This document shows positions 21,630 through 34,353 of a stretch of DNA of 64,000 bases, piece after piece; position 1 is the first letter of the stretch, and each line of letters starts with the position of its first letter. The DNA comes from Saposhnikovia divaricata. Lineage: Eukaryota; Streptophyta; Magnoliopsida; Apiales; Apiaceae. The stretch is taken from assembly GCA_036435485.1 (NCBI GenBank), contig CM071595.1:229138080-229202079 (forward strand), written 5' to 3'. The notes under the pieces were generated by a model that searched no databases, was not told the DNA's origin, and worked only from the letters and a program-made list of their open reading frames with translations. Position numbers and translations under genes: made by a program.

Positions 21630-24068
21630 ATGGCAAACAACACAAACCACTTTTCGATACGATCAGTCCTAGAAAAGGAAAAGCTGACAGGGACAAACTT
21701 CCTAGATTGGTTTAGGAACTTGAGGATTGTCCTCAGGCAGGAGCGAAAGCTGTATGCCATTAAAGTTCCTCACCCAAATCCTCTTCCTGCTGGAGCCACA
21801 CGTGCCGAGCATAATGCTTATCAGAAGCATTTGGATGACTCAACTGATGTGTCATGCCTTATGCTTGCATGCATGGCTCCTGAGATTCAAAAGCAACATG
21901 AGTTGATGAATGCTTATGAAACAATTGAGCACCTCAAAAGCATGTTTGAGGGACAAGCACGTCAGGAAAGATATGATACGAGCATGGAATTGTATGCTTG
22001 CAAACAGGGAGAGAGAGACCCGGTTGGACCACACGTTCTTAAGATGATTGGGTATATTGAGCAACTAGATACCTTGGGCTTCCCGATTGGTCCGGAGGCT
22101 CAAATAGATCTGATCTTACAATCACTCAATAAGAGTTTTTCTCAATTCGTTATGAACTACAATATGAATGAGATTGATAAGACACCCACTGAATTGTTGG
22201 GCATGTTAAGAACAGCCGAAACCAACATTCAGAAGGAATCTCCTACTCCCATGCTGATGGTGAACAAAGGAGGTGCCAAGGGGAAAAGAAAGTGGAAGGG
22301 CAATAAGAAGAGGAATGTGTCCAAATCTGCTGCCAATCCTAATTCTGCTCCCAAGAAGGCTACCAAGCCTAAAGGAGGTCTTGAAAAGGGTGATTGTCAC
22401 CACTGTGGTAAACCGGGACACTGGAGGAGAAACTGTCATGCTTATTTGGAAGAGCTGAAGAAGAAGAAGGCTGCTGGGCAGACTTCTACTTCAGGTATTT
22501 ATGTAATAGAAGTCAATTTGTCTACTTCTACATCTTGGGTATTGGATACTGGATGTGGTTCTCACATTTGTATAAATGTGCAGGAACTGCAAAGGAGTAG
22601 GACACTGGCTAAGGGAGAGGTAGACCTACGAGTTGGAAATGGAGCAAAGGTTGCTGCTTTGGCTGTAGGGACTTACCATTTATCATTGCCCACTGGGCTT
22701 ATATTAGAACTTGAAAACTGTTTGTATGTGCCTTCTATTTGTAGAAACATTATTTCTGTTTCTTGTTTGGACAAGAAAGGTTTTTCATTTACCTTTAAAG
22801 ACAATGGTTGCTCTTTTGGTTTGAATGACATTACCTATGGTGTTGCACAATTATTTAACGGTTTGTATGTTCTTAGTTTAGATACTCCTATCTTGAATGT
22901 AAATAACAAACGACTTAAGACTAATGACTCAAATCAAACATACCTTTGGCACTGTCGTCTAGGCCATATAAACGAGAAACGCATTTCCAAGTTACATCAA
23001 GATGGTTTCTTGGATCAGTTTGATTTTGAATCATATGATGAATGCGAGGCTTGTTTACTAGGCAAGATGACTAAAGCTCCTTTTACCGGACAGGGTAAGA
23101 GGGCCATCGTACGACTAGAACTAATACATAGCGATGTATGTGGTCCTATGAGATCGATGGCAAGGGGTGGCTATTTCTACTTCATTACGTTTACTGATTA
23201 TTTCAGTAGATATGGATATGTGTATCTTTTGAAGAACAAATCCGAAGCATTTGAAAAGTTCAAAGAGTATAAGGCAAAAGCAGAAAAGCAAACTGGCGAT
23301 AGCATAAAAACTCTGAGATCTGATCGAGGAGGTGAATACTTAAGCCATGAGTTTAAGAACTATTTGAGGGAGTGTGGTATTGTATCACAACTCACTCCTC
23401 CTGGAACACCACAATGGAATGGGGTTTCTGAAAGGAGGAATCGTACCTTGTTGGACATGGTGCGATCTATGATGAGTCAAGCAGATCTTCCAATTAGTTT
23501 CTGGGGTTATGCCCTGGAAACAGCTGCATATACACTAAACCGTGTTCCTACTAAAATGGTTCAACAAACTCCATTTGAGATATGGACAGAGAAACGGAAA
23601 AGCATGTCCTTTATGAAAGTATGGGGATGTGAAGCATTTGTGAAATGCCTAACATCAGACAAGCTTGGACCGAAATCTGAAAAATGTAATTTTGTGGGAT
23701 ACCCAAAGGAAACAAAGGGTTATTCTTTCTATAGTCCCTCGGAGAACAAAGTAATTGTTGCTCGAACTGCTGTATTCTTAGAAAGAGAGCTAGTCTCTAG
23801 AAAAGACAGTGGGAGGAAAATAGATCTCGATGAAGATCGAGAACCACTTGATAACGTTGAACCAGAGGTGGAGCATGAGCAAGAAATACAAGATAACATT
23901 GCTCAAGAAACACAGGTTGTTCGTAGATCTAGTAGGATTCGTCATGAGTCAAAGAGGAATTATGGATTTCTCTTAACTCAAAATGACGATGTGATGCTCA
24001 TAGACCAAGATGAGCCTCTCACCTACCAAGATGCTGTGAACTCACCAGACTCTGAGAGATGGCAATAA
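21630..24068 (+). pseudogene. Copia A Gag-protease-integrase part of the polyprotein
   Basis: The 812-residue frame has a capsid region (residues 1-200), a zinc knuckle CHHCGKPGHWRRNC (about 256-269), the protease site VLDTGCGSH (about 308-316) and an integrase with its HHCC part (HCRLGH and CEACLLGK, about 440-490). The integrase core follows with HSDVCGP, DRGGEYLS and GTPQWNGVSERRNR. It stops at a TAA at 24066-24068 (RWQ then stop) just before the reverse transcriptase. The family normally continues in one polyprotein, so this stop is a lesion. Confidence 0.9.
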
Positions 24069-24106
24069 GCCATGAATTCTGAGATGGATTCCATGTAGTA
24101 TGGACT

Positions 24107-25582
24107 TTGGTTGATCCACCTGAAGGGGTAAAACCTATAGAGTGCAAATGGATTTTCAAGAAGAAAATCGACATGGAAGGTAAAGTACAGACCTATAAAG
24201 CTCGACTGGTTGCAAAAGGTTTCAAACAAATTCATGGTATTGACTATGATGAAACCTTTTCACCAGTAGCAATGATAAAATCCATCAGAATTTTGCTTGC
24301 AATAGCGGCTTACTATGATTACGAAATATGGCAGATGGATGTCAAAACAGCCTTCCTTAACGGAAGCCTTGAAGAGGATGTGTACATGACACAACCTGAA
24401 GGTTTTGGAAATCCAAAGGATGCTGGAAAGGTATGTAAGCTGTATAGATCCATTTATGGATTGAAGCAGGCCTCTCGGAGATGGAACATCCGGTTTGATG
24501 AAATAGTCAAAGGTTTTGGCTTTATTCAGAACATGGATGAACCATGTGTTTACAAAAGGTTTAGTGGGAGCTATGTGGCATTCCTAGTATTATATGTCGA
24601 TGATATATTAATAATGGGGAATGACATTCCTTCTCTACAGGCTGTAAAGACTTGGTTAGGACAAAGTTTTTCTATGAAAGACTTGGGCGAGGCTACCTAT
24701 ATATTAGGGATCAGGATCTATAGAGATAGATCAAGGAGATTAATCGGCTTAAGCCAGAGTACATATATTGACAAGATTTTGCATCGTTTTGGAATGCAAG
24801 ATGCAAAAAAGGGATATGTCCCCATATCTCATGGGATAACGATCTCAAAAGAGAATGGTCCTAAATCATTGGATGATAAAGACCGCATGAGTAAGATACC
24901 ATATGCTTCAGCAATTGGATCTATCATGTATGCAATGATATGTACTCGTCCGGATGTCTCGTATGCTTTGAACATGACGAGCAGATACCAGTCTAATCCA
25001 GGTGAAGGTCACTGGACGGCGGTCAAGAATATTCTTAAGTACTTGAAAAGGACTAAAGATTCATTCTTGGTGTATGGAGGAGAGGAGAAGCTAACGGTAA
25101 AGGGTTACACGGATGCTAGTTTCCAGACTGACAGAGATGACTCTGTGTCTCAGTCTGGATTTGTGTTTTGCCTAAATGGAGGTGCTGTAAGCTGGAAAAG
25201 TTCGAAGCAAGACACAGTAGTTGATTCTACAATGGAATCCGAGTATATTGCGGCATGTGAAGCAGCCAAGGAGGCTGTATGGATACGGAAGTTCATTACA
25301 GTACTTGGTGTAGTTCCATCGATCGCAGATCCCATAGATCTTTACTGCGATAATAATGGAGCTATAGCACAAGCCAAGGAGCCGAGAGCTCACAGCAGAA
25401 CAAAGCATATACTTCGAAGATATCACCTTATTCGAGAGATAAATGATAGAGGAGATATTCACATATGTAAAGTGCATACTGATGATAATATTGCAGACCC
25501 GCTGACTAAGGCTCTGTCGCAGCAGAAGCATGAATGTCACACTAGTAGCATGGGTATTCGATACATGGGTGATTGGCTCTAG
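24107..25582 (+). pseudogene. Copia A reverse transcriptase-RNase H part
   Basis: The 491-residue frame starts inside the usual polyprotein (VDPPEGVKPIECKWIFKKK). It contains the reverse transcriptase with DVKTAFLNG, YGLKQASRRW and the catalytic YVDD, then RNase H with YTDASFQTD, STMESEYIAACEA and the DNNGAIAQAKEP region. It ends 14 bp before the 3' LTR. Between 24069 and 24106 a second stop and a small deletion shift the frame relative to gag-integrase, so the two halves cannot be made as one protein. Confidence 0.9.
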
Positions 25583-25596
25583 TGCAAGTGGGAGAT

Positions 25597-27207
25597 TGTT
25601 AGTATTGGTGCCCTAGAGGCAATGTATACATTATATTTATGTTTGAGTGATATTATATATTCGATATATATATGTTTATTATTGGCTTTATTTACTGCGA
25701 AATAAATAAAGTATAATAAATGTCCTTAGAACCTTGATACAAATTATATAGTTGCAAGTATGTGAGTTGAACATGAGATTATATAATGATTGTATCATAT
25801 TCTTAAATGTCCCTAGCCGAGTATTATTATTACTTAGGACAATAATAATACACTGAGGCTAGTATGATAATTGACTGATGACCACATCTCATTGGTCATA
25901 AGTATGAAGATACTAAAAGCAATGCATAGGTAACTGTACGAGTACAGGGTACTGGACAGACCTACAGTGAGATACATCATGGTAAATAATAAATGTGTCA
26001 TATGTATTCTCACGGTGATAATGGTGTAATGATCCTTAGACCTGAAGTCGTTATAATTCTACATGAGAATTAATATATTTTGAATTCGTCAAAAGTTATC
26101 TTTAGCCGGATAATGATAAAGGTGAATATCGGATATATTATGAAACATGTGAGAAATATGAACGATCTAGATGGGATTTAAATCTCCTGATAAAGGAGTG
26201 ATATTATCGGCCTCTTGTTTGAGTGAGACTATGAAATGCATGGCCATGCTCAAATGTTGATTTGATTAAATAGTCTACTCATCGATCAAGAAAATGAAGA
26301 TTAAATTATGAAGAGGATGACACATTACATGCCTCGAGTTTAATCTATAATATCATGATTTAAAGGGATTATATTACATGGAACATTAGTCATAAAAGGT
26401 TGATTGAATCGTTGATTTAATTATTGTTTTATTGGGTAGCAATAATGTGTTACTAGACGCCACTTATTGTTTACAATTTTATTAGAGAATAAAATTGTTG
26501 CCAATTAAATAATAACCTACAGGATCACACACAAAGAATGTTTAAAAGGGATATTAATTTATTTCATGAATTTAAATTAATAATAATTTAAATTATGATT
26601 TTTAAATTAATAATAAATAATAATTCGAATTTTATAAAATTAATTAAGTGAGACTTGATTAGTTAAAGATAAAATTTGAAGATGTATTTTCTTGACTTAT
26701 TTGATTAATTAAGTATGACTTAATTAATTTATTTAAATAAATAAGATTTGTTTAAATAAAAATGGCCTAATTGTTTAAGGCCTCATTTTGCTTTATTTCT
26801 CTTTATAAGCCAAGAGTTGGCAAGTCATTTGGAATGAACACAACTGAGATCTCAGTTCATAAACACAAGGGAGAAATCAAGCACAAGTCAAGAACACATC
26901 CGTTTTATTTATTTTGGCTAGTACCAAATTCCGTGGCGAAATCGTTCGACGAATCAAGCAAGCATTCAAGTGTGGATACCGGTGGAGGAGTTGCAAGTTT
27001 AGCTCTCAAGATCAACACTTTAGCTCTCAAGATCAACAAGATAGGATCTCCATTTGACATCCATTGGAAAGCTTTAACAAGGTACAATCTTGTTCTTAAG
27101 AATTTTATACTTTGATCATCATTTTATACATGGATCCGGTCTTTGGAATTCGTTTTTAATTGTTATTTACGTCATTTCCGTTGCGTTAGTATGCCCGAAT
27201 TCCAACA
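25597..27207 (+). repeat. 3' LTR of Copia A
   Basis: A 1611-bp LTR beginning TGTTAGTATTGGTGCCCTAG and ending GAATTCCAACA. The minus-strand LTR at 62988-64000 is a diverged relative. The target duplication cannot be tested because the 5' end of the element is lost. Confidence 0.92.
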
Positions 27208-27900
27208 AAAGAAACAAAAGAACGACGGGATATTGCTTAGTTTCTATAGTTGTGGTTGTGGCTGCCTTCTACTTATCCTTTATTATTGCAGGCATGAGCA
27301 TTTTGTTTTCGGGTCATTTATTAGAAAGTAATTGAAATAAAAACAGCATTCTAAAAAACTGAACTACACTATTTTGGAAGCCATAAAATAGTTCTCTTCG
27401 AAATTAGGCATGATAATGACAAATAAAATACAAATTGAGAATGATTCCTTCTTGGATTAATATTTAAAAAAAAAAGAAGAATTCTAATAGAAATAAACTT
27501 TTCAGCTACTAGCCTACAAGGAATGCCGATAAATCATTAAATTTTGCATGTATATTAAATTTCGAAGTTAATTGTTATGGTGGATCAATGTCAGTTATGT
27601 AATAAATTGACAAGTTACAGGATGCAAGGTAAGGTGGTTGCGCAAGAGGATCATTAGCTGTCAGTTCTCCTCTCGCTTAGATGCCAGCAGTTCTCCTCTC
27701 GCTTATATGCCTGAAGTGGTCTTTGGTGGTCTTTAATATATGTTTCTCTATGACAAGTTAACAGATGACCCATGTGACTAAAAATTTGTGTTGGATGTGA
27801 AGGGTTATTGATATGTATTCAAGTTTCTATTTTATAAAAAATTACACATTGTGTATTGTATTTAGATATTTAGGATCATGTATGCTACTTCCATAAGTGC
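27208..27900. other. No gene recognised
   Basis: The first 130 bp allow a short hydrophobic frame (VVVVAAFYLSFIIAGMSILF) that runs out of LTR sequence and cannot be assigned. The rest is AT-rich and may be the flank or lost 5' part of the Ty3/Gypsy element that follows. Confidence 0.35.
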
Positions 27901-28079
27901 ATTGAGTTGGAGATACGAAAAACCTGTAAAATCAAGCCTTTGGAGGCTTAAATATTGGCAGAGGAAAAATGCAGAAGCTTTTCTGGTTTAAGCAAAACTT
28001 ATGTCAGATATGGTACGTCAAGAGGGAAGATGAAGTACGTCAAGAGGGAAGTGAAGGAGAGAAGCAAGATGAAGAAATG

Positions 28080-28226
28080 GTACACAAGGAGTGTGTGTGT
28101 GTTCCATTTTGATGGAGTATCAAAAATAAAAACAAGAGGAGCAGGCTTAGTTTTGCAGAGTTCTTAAGAATTTATAATGGAATATGCGTTGAAACTGGAT
28201 TTTCCAACAACAAATAACGAAGCTGA
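28080..28226 (+). pseudogene. Ty3/Gypsy RNase H, first part
   Basis: The frame reads VFHFDGVSK, then KTRGAGLVLQS, a stop, and EFIMEYALKLDFPTTNNEA up to the CACTA end. This is the beginning of an RNase H fold. The second part resumes directly after the CACTA element. Confidence 0.8.
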
Positions 28227-28899
28227 CACTACAAGAAAAACATGATCATACAACGGCTGAAAAACAACAGTTAAGAATAAAACCGTTGTCCCAAAATTTC
28301 ATACAACGGTGCGATTTTTCACAAAATACTATTGTCTGAGCTCCTAAACAGACAATAGTTATCTATCTTTTTTTAAACTGTTGTCTATGTGGTGTGTTCT
28401 CATCGAGTTAGACAATAGTTCTTAAATTGCACGATTGTCTTACATTTTTAACACAACACTCCAAAACCGTTGTTAATAAACTAACTAATAGTAGCCAGAG
28501 ACAATGGTTTTGGTCTTTACGTTGTGTAATTCAGACAAGTGTTTATTATAACCATTGTCTGAATAAAATTAAACCACGGGTCTTACATACCATTGTGAAA
28601 AGGAAAGCTTACAGACAGCGGTTTTATGAAACTATTATCTGAACTACAGAAAAATTTGAATTGAATTGGGTGGGAGATGATGAAATATTTGGTAGGAAAT
28701 AATGAAATAATTTGAATTGACTTTGGTGGGAAATAATGAAATTTTTTAATTGAATTTGGTGGAAAATTATAAAATATTCAGACAACGGTTTTATGATAAA
28801 AAAAATGTTGTGTGATAGTGAAGCACAACAACAGTTTTTCATAAAAACCGTTGTGTAATGTTTTACACTTTTAAACCGTTAAACAACAATTTGCGTGTT

Positions 28900-30306
28900 T
28901 TTTACATTTTTGTTAAAATGTCGTACAACCCGACCTTTTTTTTATTATTTTTTCCAAACACTAAAATGAGTGTTTATTAACATTCGTACGGTTCGAACGT
29001 CGAAAAAATTATTTAGTGAATTTGGATCGTGCCTCATTACAGGAAGCAGCACTTTTACTACGTTTTTGTTAAAATCTCGTACAACCCGGTCTTTTTATTT
29101 TTTAATTATTTTTTCCCAACAATAAAATGAGTGTTTATTAACATCCGTACAGTTCGATCGTCGAAGAAATCATTCAAAAAAATTATTCAGTGAACATGGA
29201 TAGTGCCCTATTACATGAAACACCACTTTTATTACGTTTTTGTTAAAATCTCGTACAACCCGACCTTTTTATTTTTTGATTATTTTTTTCCAACACTAAA
29301 ATTAGTGCTTATTAACATTCGTATGCTTCGATCATCGAAGAAATCATTCAAAAAAATTATTCAGTGAGCCTGGATCGTGCCCCATTACAGGAAGTAGCAC
29401 TTTTACTACATTTTTGTTAAAATCTTGTATAATCCGATCATTTTATTTTTCAATTATTTTTTCCCAAGGCTAAAATAAGTGCTTATTAACATCTTTATGG
29501 TTATATTGTCAAAAAATCATTCAAAAAAGTTATTCAGTGAATCTGGATCGTGCCCCATTATAGAAATCATCACTTTTACTACGTTTTGTTAAAATCTCGT
29601 ATAACCCGATCTTTTTGTTTTTTGATTATTTTTTCCCAACACTAAAATGAGGGCTTATTAACACCCTTATTGTTCGATCGTCAAAGAAATCATTCAAAAA
29701 ATTATTCAGTGAATCTGGATATTCTCCCATTATTAGAAGCAGCACTTTTATTATATTTTTGTTAAAATCTCGTACAACCCGACCTTTTCATTTTTCAATT
29801 ATTTTTTCCCAACACTAAAATGAGTGTTTATTAACATTCGTACGGTTCAATCGTCGAAGAAATAATTCAAAAAAATTATAGAGTGAATCTAGATCGTACC
29901 CCGTTATAGAAAGCAACACTTAATTTTAATATGTTTTTGTTAAAATCTCGTACAACCCGACCTTTTTATATTTGATTATTTTTTAATAACACTAAAATGA
30001 GTGTTTATTAACATTTGTACAGTTCGATTGTCGAAGAAATAATTCAAAAAAATTATAGAGTGAATCTGGATCGTGCCCCGTTATAGGAAGCAACACTTTT
30101 ACTACGTTTTTGTTAAAATCTCGAATAACCCGACCTTTTTATTTTTTGATTATTTTTTCCCAAAACTAAAATGAGTGTTTATTAACATTCGTACTATTCG
30201 ATCGTCGAAAAAATCATTTAAAAAATTATAGTATGAATCTGGATCGTGCCCATCATAGGAAGTGGCACTTTTACTACGTTTTTGTTAAAATCTCGTACAA
30301 CCCGAC
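28900..30306 (+). repeat. ~173-bp tandem array inside CACTA 2, left part
   Basis: Nine units are marked by TTGTTAAAAT at about 28910, 29066, 29240, 29414, 29586, 29759, 29938, 30109 and 30282. Each carries ACCCGACC, CACTAAAATGAGTG, TTCGATCGTCGAAGAAAT and GAATCTGGATCGTGCC. The array is interrupted by the SIRE-like Copia element and continues at 40176-40400. Confidence 0.88.
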
Positions 30307-32305
30307 TGAAACCCTATTGGTTTTGATGATGACACAATGCAGTAAGCTGACTGCTTGGTTTTGATGATGACACAATGCAACAAGCTAATTGCTTGTTACT
30401 AAATATATATTAGCCTGCTATCAAATTTTATTTGCAGGATGCTTTGATTGAGGGGGAGTTTTTAGCTCAATCTCAAGTTAATATGTAATCATCAAAATCT
30501 TAGTTTTGATGATAACATAGTTAGCAAGCTGGTACGCTTGTAATGGTATATTATAGCAAGCTTCTTGTGTATGTTTCTAATTCTATTTTGCAGGACATAT
30601 AAGTTATGCTATATACAAAGATATTAACAAGCTGGATATATGTACTGGACTAATATTGTTTTGTAGGATTATTACTTATATTATTTCGTAGCAAAACAGG
30701 GTATCTCAGCTAGCTGACAGTACAAGAGTTCTTATAACACAGCAAGCTGACAGATAACACAGCTAGCTGACAGTACAACACAGCAAGCTGGCAGTCTGTC
30801 CAGAATATTCGGAATATAAAGGGGAGTACGTTTTTTATAGTAAATATTGTGGAAATCAGTTGTAAGATTGGTCTACTATATTTAAACATGATATTATATA
30901 TATTAGAACACTACTCAAGTAGAAGTATCATGCTAGACAACTTCCACTCATTAAAGGAATCTTTTTATTACTTTAATGCTCCACTAAAACATCCCATGTG
31001 CTTCTTTTCAATCATGCTTGTATTAATAAACAAATAGTCCATACTTTTACTAACTCCACCATCTGTTGTCATGTGAGTAGTTTCAAAAGAAAACACTTTT
31101 ACTCATTATCATATTTTGTTTTCTTCATTGATGTCTAACGGATTTCTTCAAGTTTTATTTATAGAACAAAAAGCTGTGTTATTCACATTCTCATCACTAC
31201 TCCACTGATTATATTCCTTTACATGAGAATCATGATATCTATTAAATCATTCTATGACAAACCTGCCATGTGAACGTTAGTAGTGGGATTAATGGAACGG
31301 ATCTAAACACGTGAGAAGTGCTCTTCAAGACCGTTTCAAGTTTGCTCATTAATTCTAATCTCTTTTGTTTCAATATATAAATATATACTTGTATGGTTGT
31401 GTTTCTTAGCAGCTTACACAACAAGAGCCTTCAAGCAAAATTCAAGAACATACAACAAATAACTCTGCACCTTCATTTCATATTCAACAAACGAGAAGCG
31501 TTATATTCTATATCGAGATATTAGAGTTCATAGTTTTGAGTTGTAAATCTTCATATCCATTTGTATTGTTCAACTTGTAAAGTTGGTAGTTGCTGGATTG
31601 TCAAGCTTGTGGAACAAGGGTTCAAGGAGCATTAGGCTAGAGAAGTTTGTACTTGGTTTAGTATAGAACTTAGAGAGCTGTGTTCAGGAAACAAGGGGTT
31701 CCAGCTAGCTGCAATCAGTAACTGGGGATTGGTTTCACTGCATAACAGCAAGGGGGTCTTGGTTATCACGGAGTATTGTGCTCAAGGGGAGCTCATTGGT
31801 CTATACAACAGGTTGTTCAAGGAACTAGAGGAATTCACGAAGTGGGACTTCAAGGAATTCAGTGTTCAAGGGAGCAAGGCTGTTAGAGAGGCATTGAGGT
31901 TCAAGGGAGCTGCTTTACTCAGGGAAATAGTTCATTCCAGCAAGCTGTTATCAGTGAATTGGGTATATATTATTGGATCTTGTAATTGGATTTCATTGTG
32001 ATCAATAATATATTCTCTTACCAAGTTGGTAAGGGACTAGGACGTAGACCATAGAAGATTAGGGGTCGAACCTAGCTAAAATTCTTGGTGTTCTTTACTT
32101 ACTGCACCTTTTATCTTTCTGCATTGCATATCACAGCTAGCTGCCTATTCATTAATCTGTCGAATCTGGTTAACTCAGCTAGCTGCTTATTCACTAATTT
32201 GTTGAATCCAGCTAGCTGCCAGAATAACTTTTCAGGCAGAATTTTTATTAGGTCATTGTTAGTCATAACACCTATTCACCCCTCCCCTCTAGGTGTGTAT
32301 TTTCA
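30307..32305 (+). repeat. 5' LTR of Copia B
   Basis: Begins TGAAACCCTATTGGTTTTGA and ends TAGGTGTGTATTTTCA. It holds clusters of CAGCTAGCTG and CAGCAAGCTG (30700-30800 and 32130-32220). Open frames inside recur in the 3' LTR and are not genes. Confidence 0.95.
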
Positions 32306-32362
32306 TTTGGTATCAGAGCTTTGGTATACTAATATTTCTGTAACAGGAAAAGTATCGATCAA

Positions 32363-34312
32363 ATGGCTGACAATTATCTTGAAGCAAGGTCGGATTATAA
32401 AGCACCTCTTCTCACTGGCTCGGAGAACTACAATTGGTGGAAATGCAGAATGGAGACTTATTTGTCCAAGAAACCTCTGGTTCTAAGAGTTGTGCAAAAA
32501 GGAAACTATGAATTCCTAAACGACAAAAACGAACCAAAAGATGTTGATGATCTTACTCTCGATGAGATTATCAAATGTGGTTATAATGGAGAAGCAAGAA
32601 ACTCCATTATGAATGCACTAGATCAATCTGAAAATGACAAAGTATCTTCTCTCAAAACAGCAAAAGAAATGTGGGATGCTTTGGAATCATATCATGAAGG
32701 ATCGAAAACTTTGAGAAAAGTTAAACTTAGCAAATTAATGAATGACTTTGGAAATTTCAAGCTCAAGAATGGTGAAACTATCAAAGAAAGCCAAGAAAGA
32801 TTTCAAGTCACTATCAACACTCTAAAGAGACTTGGAAAGACCATACCTCAAGACGAAATCAACATGAAAGTTCTAAGTGCAGTCCCATTTATATTCGAAG
32901 CTAAAGTCACTGCATTGGAATCTAGTCCCTCCATTGATTCTATGGATCACTTGGCCGTGTTTGCTGAGTTGGAGCAGTTTGAAAGCAAAATCATTAATAG
33001 CAAGATGGAATCAATCAAGCCTCCAGTTGAAAAGATGAAGAATTTAGCTTTACATTCCAGTAGCAGCAAGCTGGATTCAGAATCAGAATCAGATTCGGAT
33101 GAAGAATTGGCTCTTTTATCCAGAAAAATCAAGAAAATGCTTGACATGAGGAACAAGCTAAAGAAGGAGAAAAGTAGAGCTTCTGGAACAAAGAAAGATG
33201 TCAAGGAGGAAGCATGTTTTGAATGTGGCAAGAAAGGTCATTACAAAAGAGATTGCTACAAGCTGAAAAATAAGCAGAAGCAGCTAGCTGCCTCTAAAGA
33301 CAAAAAGAAAGCTAAGGCACTTTTGACATGGAGTGATGATGAAGATTCAAATTCTGACAATGAATCAAGTGATGAAATGGTGAACCTAGCTCTTGTTGGT
33401 CTTGATGATGAGAATGATGCTCAAGAAATTTTTCAAAATGGCCTTGTAGATAGTGATGTCTCGGATTCGGATGACAACAATAGTGAGGTAAATTATTTTT
33501 CTGATATATATTCTCATTCTTCAAAGTTAGATGAATTAACCATGCAGGATCATAGTAATCTATCAAATGAAGTGTTTGAAGAATTAAGATATGAGAATGA
33601 TAAACTCAAAAAGAAAAATATTCAACTTAAGAAGATCATATCTGAGTTAATGGATGAGAAGACACCTGCTACAAATCATGCTCAAAAGCTTACTGATCTT
33701 AAGGCTGAGATATCCCAGCTTGAAGGGATAAACAAAGTGTTGGTCAAAAGAAATGATACTCTCATGAAGGAACTCAGCAAGCTGAGAACAGAAATTGAGG
33801 CTCAAGATGCATGTTTAGAAGCATTTAGTCCAAGGGAATCATGCTCGGAAGAAATATCACAACAAGCTGAAAGAATCAAGGAATTGGAAAATGAAGTCAA
33901 GAATCTCCAGAAAGGAATGGGAAAATTTGTTCAAGGAGAAGACACACTCAAGTCAATGATGAAGTATGCAAAGGTTCCAATCGAAAGAGAAGGAATTGGA
34001 ATGGCCTCATCCTCACGACTAAAGTATGATGGCAAACATGGAATCCCTTATGACTATGCCATGCCATGGAGAATCTGCCATAAATGTGGAAATAAAGGTC
34101 ATTTGGCAAATCATTGCAAAGTTCAGAATGCCAACCCAGCTAGCTGGAACAGACAGACAGGTCACAGGCAGCTAGCTGACAGAGCAGCTGGAACAAGAAA
34201 TACAGCTTCTAAAGTGGTCCAAATGTGGATCAAGAAAACTGATTTAAATGTTTTATATGTTCTATCAACTAACCATTCTGGACCCAAGCAAATTTGGGTA
34301 CCAAAACGTTGA
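32363..34312 (+). CDS. Copia B Gag protein
   Basis: This 649-residue frame begins MADNYLEARSDYKAPLLTG, 57 bp after the 5' LTR, and encodes the structural Gag of the element. The capsid (UBN2-type) region spans about residues 15-230 (NYNWWKCRMETYL near the start). A first zinc knuckle, CFECGKKGHYKRDC, is at about 286-299 and an acidic stretch lies around 320-380. Next is a long coiled-coil-like region (about 410-530, with repeated Leu/Lys/Glu), and a second knuckle, CHKCGNKGHLANHC, is at about 571-584. It ends QIWVPKR and a TGA. Two knuckles and a long coiled coil are usual in SIRE-type Gag. The pol frame follows 41 bp later in a different frame. Confidence 0.92.
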   Translation: MADNYLEARSDYKAPLLTGSENYNWWKCRMETYLSKKPLVLRVVQKGNYEFLNDKNEPKDVDDLTLDEIIKCGYNGEARNSIMNALDQSENDKVSSLKTAKEMWDALESYHEGSKTLRKVKLSKLMNDFGNFKLKNGETIKESQERFQVTINTLKRLGKTIPQDEINMKVLSAVPFIFEAKVTALESSPSIDSMDHLAVFAELEQFESKIINSKMESIKPPVEKMKNLALHSSSSKLDSESESDSDEELALLSRKIKKMLDMRNKLKKEKSRASGTKKDVKEEACFECGKKGHYKRDCYKLKNKQKQLAASKDKKKAKALLTWSDDEDSNSDNESSDEMVNLALVGLDDENDAQEIFQNGLVDSDVSDSDDNNSEVNYFSDIYSHSSKLDELTMQDHSNLSNEVFEELRYENDKLKKKNIQLKKIISELMDEKTPATNHAQKLTDLKAEISQLEGINKVLVKRNDTLMKELSKLRTEIEAQDACLEAFSPRESCSEEISQQAERIKELENEVKNLQKGMGKFVQGEDTLKSMMKYAKVPIEREGIGMASSSRLKYDGKHGIPYDYAMPWRICHKCGNKGHLANHCKVQNANPASWNRQTGHRQLADRAAGTRNTASKVVQMWIKKTDLNVLYVLSTNHSGPKQIWVPKR

Positions 34313-34353
34313 GTTGTGTTTCACTTGTTTTGTAGGTATGTCTTGTTGTCAAA

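Larger units (their letters stand above)
18989..27207 (+). mobile_element. Copia LTR retrotransposon A, 5' truncated
   Basis: The 3' LTR (25597-27207) is complete. The 5' LTR keeps only its last 717 bp (18989-19705), which align without gaps to 26491-27207 with about 7 differences. The primer site TGGTATCAGAGC starts at 19707 and a purine tract, GTGGGAGAT, precedes the 3' LTR. About 1.9 kb of untranslated leader lies before gag. The polyprotein is broken by a stop and a frameshift near 24066-24106. The element is flanked on the left by the gag of another Copia element. Confidence 0.92.

Noticed and set aside
28900..30306. Tandem 173-bp array as a CRISPR array
   Set aside because: Whole units repeat without unique spacers, and the context is a plant transposon.
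30849..32486. Several small frames repeated at 38715-40209
   Set aside because: They lie in the two LTRs of Copia B or its leader and are not protein genes.
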